Source: Deltaproteobacteria bacterium (GTDB lineage Bacteria > Desulfobacterota > GWC2-55-46). From it: a stretch of 64,000 nt of DNA. The stretch spans positions 1 to 64,000 of the forward strand of contig JADLDY010000001.1 in assembly GCA_020846435.1 (NCBI GenBank). The letters run 5' to 3'. The translations under genes were made by a program, and so were the position numbers. A model generated the notes under the pieces. It did not search any database and was not told where the DNA came from. It saw only the letters and a program-made list of their open reading frames with translations. Positions within the stretch are counted from its first letter, which is position 1. Each line of letters starts with the position of its first letter. Below are positions 63,718 to 64,000 of the stretch, piece by piece.

Positions 63718-64000
63718 ATGAGTTTTACGGCCATTGTCAGGGACAGCGGCAGGATATTCCTGAAGAGGAACTGCCTGACGAGCGCCGCCGCCATCTCTTT
63801 TTACGCTTTCTTCTCTCTCATCCCGCTCCTTTTCCTGATGACCGCGGGGCTCGGCTTTGTCCTGGGCTCGAGGCCTGACCTGCAGGACAGGATAATCATC
63901 CTGGTGAGCGAGAGCGTGCCGTACCTGACCCCGAGGATCGCCTCCGACCTCAAGGACTTATCTCTCAACTGGAAGACGTTCGGCTGGGTCGGCCTCCTGG
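63718..64000 (+). CDS. YihY/BrkB-family membrane protein, cut by window edge
   Basis: The first 94 codons. LKRNCLTSAAAISFYAFFSLIPLLFLMTAGLGFVLG is the diagnostic first part of the YihY/BrkB (wrongly called ribonuclease BN) inner-membrane family, whose function is unclear. It begins 4 nt after the der stop, so it is probably co-transcribed with der. Confidence 0.85.
   Translation, partial: MSFTAIVRDSGRIFLKRNCLTSAAAISFYAFFSLIPLLFLMTAGLGFVLGSRPDLQDRIIILVSESVPYLTPRIASDLKDLSLNWKTFGWVGLL

Overview
The window is a gene-dense, GC-rich chromosomal segment with strong sigma-70-like promoters, many class-c cytochromes and a Gram-negative envelope (lptD, an RND efflux pump, TolC-like and porin-like proteins). 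Three features point to a deltaproteobacterium (Desulfobacterota / Thermodesulfobacteriota sensu lato) or a close relative: an F-ATPase operon with b' and b segments but no a or c genes beside it, a MXAN_5187-type protein, and multiheme lipoprotein cytochromes. The species cannot be named from the sequence. No rRNA, tRNA, CRISPR array, insertion sequence or prophage was seen. Both edge genes are cut.

Layout. 1-2.5 kb (minus): an edge-truncated c-type cytochrome behind a long structured leader, an NHL beta-propeller lipoprotein and a triheme c7-like lipoprotein. 2.7-4.6 kb (plus): a MinD/FlhG-like ATPase and a PilZ-like protein. 4.6-11.8 kb (mostly minus): phosphoribosyltransferase, CstA, an AT-rich hypothetical membrane protein, an internally duplicated protein, a YHS protein, TldD and Hsp20. 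11.9-15.7 kb (minus): MenA-like prenyltransferase, Ca/Na exchanger-like protein, ResB-like protein and an exported GATase-like protein. 15.9-17.0 kb (plus): queD-folE2. 17.4-18.1 kb: a zinc-ribbon response regulator. 18.2-31.0 kb (minus): lptD, folC, accD, a GAF-GAF-HD-GYP protein and the complete trpEGDCFBA set.

31.2-37.9 kb (plus): a coiled-coil lipoprotein, then a heme-c-sensing chemoreceptor followed closely by an EB_dh-type diheme cytochrome and a monoheme cytochrome fused to a beta-barrel (Cyc2-like layout), then a MXAN_5187-type protein and ZupT. 38.1-44.0 kb (minus): atpCDGAH and an in-frame fusion of the b' and b subunits. 44.3-51.4 kb (minus): CusCBA-type efflux genes beneath a BlaI-type repressor and an M56 (BlaR1-like) membrane peptidase with a Cys/His-rich C-terminal tail. 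51.5-64 kb (plus): tmk, holB, ricT-like, metG, a TatD-radical SAM fusion, three envelope-glycan-like genes, era, der and the start of a YihY/BrkB gene.

The strongest candidate for a new system is at 44.3-51.4 kb. The same 17-bp dyad, TTCTAC-N5-GT(A/C)GAA, lies inside the blaI promoter and inside the promoter of the efflux operon. The membrane peptidase has a metal-ligand-like tail in the place where BlaR1 carries its beta-lactam sensor. I infer a copper/silver-responsive BlaR1-BlaI circuit. The second candidate is the heme-sensor/porin-cytochrome cassette at 31.8-36.2 kb. A roughly 122-bp dispersed inverted repeat (at least four clear copies plus fragments) and an 80-90-bp second family occupy intergenic gaps, including gaps inside the trp operon.
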